Of a stretch of DNA of 64,000 nucleotides, positions 62,312 to 64,000 are shown piece by piece (position 1 is the first letter of the stretch; each line of letters starts with the position of its first letter). The position numbers were made by a program, and so were the translations under genes. The stretch comes from Competibacter sp963695105 (GTDB lineage Bacteria > Pseudomonadota > Gammaproteobacteria > Competibacterales > Competibacteraceae). The stretch covers positions 7,585 to 71,584 of the forward strand of contig CAVOGC010000014.1 in NCBI GenBank assembly GCA_963695105.1. Direction: 5' to 3'. A model generated the notes under the pieces. The model saw only the letters and a list, made by a program, of their open reading frames with translations. It ran no database searches and was not told the DNA's origin.

Positions 62312-63100
62312 ATGTCGAGGTTTTTTTCATTGATACTCGGATTGGTCATCGCCTTTCCTCTATGCGCAAATCTGGAGGCGCACGAAACCAGGGGACAGGC
62401 GACCAAAATAATCGTTGGCTGGAATTTTCCCACCGCTCCAGGCGTGCAGATTTTCTCTCTTCCAAAAAAAAACAAGTATTATCATGTGCTCACCGACACA
62501 GGTGAAACTCTGTATGTCGCCAGGGTTCTGGAAAAACTCGAAGACGACCGCTGTCTTGGCGGCAAGAAAAAGAATTGGTATTTGCTGCCCGACGATGGCC
62601 GTATTCCTACAAATCAGGCATCTTCATTAGCAATTGTCATCGAATCAAACGCCAGAATCGTTTTGAAGGCCATTGCCGTTAAGCCGCCTGATCTTGATCA
62701 AAAAATCTTATCGAGCTATATCGACAATATCACTAAAGCCGAGAGGCTGACGAATGTTTCATACAGTATTCGAAACATGGGCTACAAAAATAAAACACAA
62801 CGCATGGTTGTCATCTTAATTTCGAGCAGGGATCGTACCCAATCTGACCAAGTTGACCGCATCGTGATCTCGGTCGCGGATATCAATAACGACAATATTC
62901 AGGAAAGATACAGATACAAAAAATCGCGTGGAGATTCGGACGATCTCATCGTCAATCTCGCTGCAATGGCTGACACTAATCAGGATGGTCTGGCTGACGT
63001 ATTACTCATGGATCAAGGTGATTTTCAGGGAAAAGTATTACTTATCGAAAAAGGGAATCAATGGCACGAGCAACGCGATGACTGGGGAGAACCCTGTTAG
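62312..63100 (+). CDS. Secreted protein of unknown function with Asp-rich Ca-binding-like loops
   Basis: A 262-residue protein from ATG 62312 (GGAG 9 bp upstream; ATGs at 62279 and 62297 are alternatives). MSRFFSLILGLVIAFPLCANLEAHE is a Sec signal peptide with likely cleavage after the hydrophobic core. The C-terminal part contains ADINNDNIQE and MADTNQDGLADVLLMDQGD, Asp/Asn-rich loops like FG-GAP or EF-hand calcium sites. No family was recognised. GC content is clearly lower than the window average. It precedes a peptidase gene by 29 bp. Confidence 0.75.
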   Translation: MSRFFSLILGLVIAFPLCANLEAHETRGQATKIIVGWNFPTAPGVQIFSLPKKNKYYHVLTDTGETLYVARVLEKLEDDRCLGGKKKNWYLLPDDGRIPTNQASSLAIVIESNARIVLKAIAVKPPDLDQKILSSYIDNITKAERLTNVSYSIRNMGYKNKTQRMVVILISSRDRTQSDQVDRIVISVADINNDNIQERYRYKKSRGDSDDLIVNLAAMADTNQDGLADVLLMDQGDFQGKVLLIEKGNQWHEQRDDWGEPC

Positions 63101-63129
63101 ATCAACTCATTACCGATGGAGGAATCATC

Positions 63130-63897
63130 ATGCCTACCCTAGCGTTGACAGGCTCGGTTGGCTCCGGCAAGGCCAAGGGCAGCACCCCTCACAATGCGGC
63201 GGCCGATGTCATAATGGTTAGAGACCGCCTGATAAACCTCGGATTTACCTGGGTTGGTGGCGCCACCAAAGGAGACGAAAAAGAATTCATCAAAACCATT
63301 AAGTTGTTTCAATCGATTTGCGCGGGCAGTGGCAAGGTCATTGGCGATGGCCGCGTCGATGTGAAGAAAAATACTCATGAGTGGCTAGAATCCAACAATG
63401 CTCCCAGATGGGTCAAAATCTTTAATAAAGATGGGCCTGGCTGGAAATGCACCAGCGATTTCAGAGAAAGCAACGGCGGATATTGCTCGGACTGGCTATA
63501 CAACAGGCTTTGGTGGGCCGGAATTATCTACAAAGGTCTTTGTTTTTTCTATCAGATAGCAGATGCACCGCCCATGTGGGTCAGAGAGTGTTCACCCACA
63601 AAAGGCGGCGATGCGATCGGACATGCCAGCCACGAAACCGGTATCGACATGGATATGCGGTTACCACTGTTGCCGCCCGACACTGACAAATGGGACGACT
63701 TGGGTGGCAATGGCTACAAAAATAAGCGGTTTCATAAAAACGCGGCGATCATGCAACTCACCGCTATCAAATTGGCCATGGATACGCAATTGGTTTTATT
63801 CAACGATCCTGATCTGATCAAACGTGGGCTTTGCACGAAATATAAAAACCACGATCAACATTATCACCTTCGGATCAAGCCCTCAAGTAAGACCTGA
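63130..63897 (+). CDS. MepA-like (M74) murein endopeptidase-type protein without signal peptide
   Basis: A 255-residue protein. GHASHETGIDMDMRLP (H168, D175) and HDQHYHLRI (H244, H246) match the zinc site of penicillin-insensitive murein endopeptidase MepA (LAS family), which cuts DD and LD peptide crosslinks. The N-terminal part (VRDRLINLGF..., GDGRVD...) resembles a peptidoglycan-binding repeat. There is no signal peptide, unlike MepA, so it may be a cytoplasmically made effector or be exported by a dedicated system. GGAGG lies just upstream. AT-rich composition suggests acquisition. It follows the secreted unknown protein in the same orientation. Confidence 0.8.
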   Translation: MPTLALTGSVGSGKAKGSTPHNAAADVIMVRDRLINLGFTWVGGATKGDEKEFIKTIKLFQSICAGSGKVIGDGRVDVKKNTHEWLESNNAPRWVKIFNKDGPGWKCTSDFRESNGGYCSDWLYNRLWWAGIIYKGLCFFYQIADAPPMWVRECSPTKGGDAIGHASHETGIDMDMRLPLLPPDTDKWDDLGGNGYKNKRFHKNAAIMQLTAIKLAMDTQLVLFNDPDLIKRGLCTKYKNHDQHYHLRIKPSSKT

Positions 63898-63972
63898 TCA
63901 ATATCCAGCCTGTGAGACCGGCTTCCACCTTCGCTTTGCCTGGACGACATTAAGTATACGGAAACCAAGCGC

Positions 63973-64000
63973 ATGACTCACAATTTAATGAAAACCATCG
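63973..64000 (+). CDS. Possible start of a further gene (truncated by window end)
   Basis: ATG 63973 opens MTHNLMKTI before the sequence ends, with GGAAACC upstream. Only nine codons are visible; ATG 63988 is an alternative start. No function can be given. Confidence 0.2.

Overview
The window looks like a high-GC gammaproteobacterial chromosome. An Rsd/AlgQ anti-sigma-70 homologue, the divergent rsmI/yraN pair, cobalamin-dependent metH, an NhaR-type LysR regulator and a GTP-type PEP carboxykinase fit this. The mix of crotonyl-CoA carboxylase/reductase, PEPCK, malate dehydrogenase and carbonic anhydrase would suit a carbon-storing, acetate-using lineage such as Competibacteraceae/Plasticicumulans, but that placement is inference. 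No tRNA, rRNA, CRISPR array or intact insertion sequence was seen.

Layout. 0-8.7 kb: rsmI (partial), yraN, metH, a cstA / small Cys-Cys protein / ArsA-ATPase operon, a polysaccharide deacetylase and an XRE regulator. 8.9-15.1 kb: a transglutaminase (DUF2126) gene divergent from an ATP-grasp / alpha-E pair, closed by a clear terminator. 15.2-25.8 kb: DUF4258/DUF2283, Phd/VapC and HicA/HicB small-gene pairs interleaved with an FAH hydrolase, a quinone reductase, two DUF697-type GTPases, a thioesterase, a Uma2 remnant and a MalT-like BTAD regulator with a broken tail copy. 26-28 kb: two adjacent HExxH proteins in a lower-GC patch. 28-35.9 kb: radical SAM protein, Rsd, TsaB, DUF6394 with a TrkA-type channel, GST, DEAD helicase, DUF2062. 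36-43.4 kb: an RND efflux pair, a nuclease, an unknown membrane protein and a PolB-like exonuclease. 43.7-48.8 kb: SRPBCC protein, short LOV photoreceptor, class M sirtuin with Zn-macrodomain, NhaR-like regulator, HPF and beta-carbonic anhydrase. 48.9-54.6 kb: a Ccr-CBS fusion, a MarR regulator, PEPCK and a malate dehydrogenase interrupted by an in-frame TAA. 55-62 kb: an alpha/beta-hydrolase-like protein, a Cache histidine kinase with a sigma-54 response regulator, then a sigma-54-type promoter ahead of a Cys-rich/HisKA-like protein and an OFA-family transporter. 62-64 kb: a lower-GC patch with a secreted unknown protein and a MepA-like peptidase.

Two themes stand out. First, gene decay is clustered. 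The toxin-side genes of two small pairs (DUF4258 and HicA) carry frameshifts close to their 3' ends while their partners are intact. Nearby lie remnants of a Uma2 gene, a BTAD regulator and a DHFR-family gene, and mdh has a nonsense codon. Second, several modules may be functionally coherent and under-described: Ccr fused to CBS domains, SirTM/Zn-macro without its usual lipoyl carrier genes, the CstA/CC-tail/ArsA operon, and a two-component/sigma-54 locus feeding an orphan HisKA-like protein.
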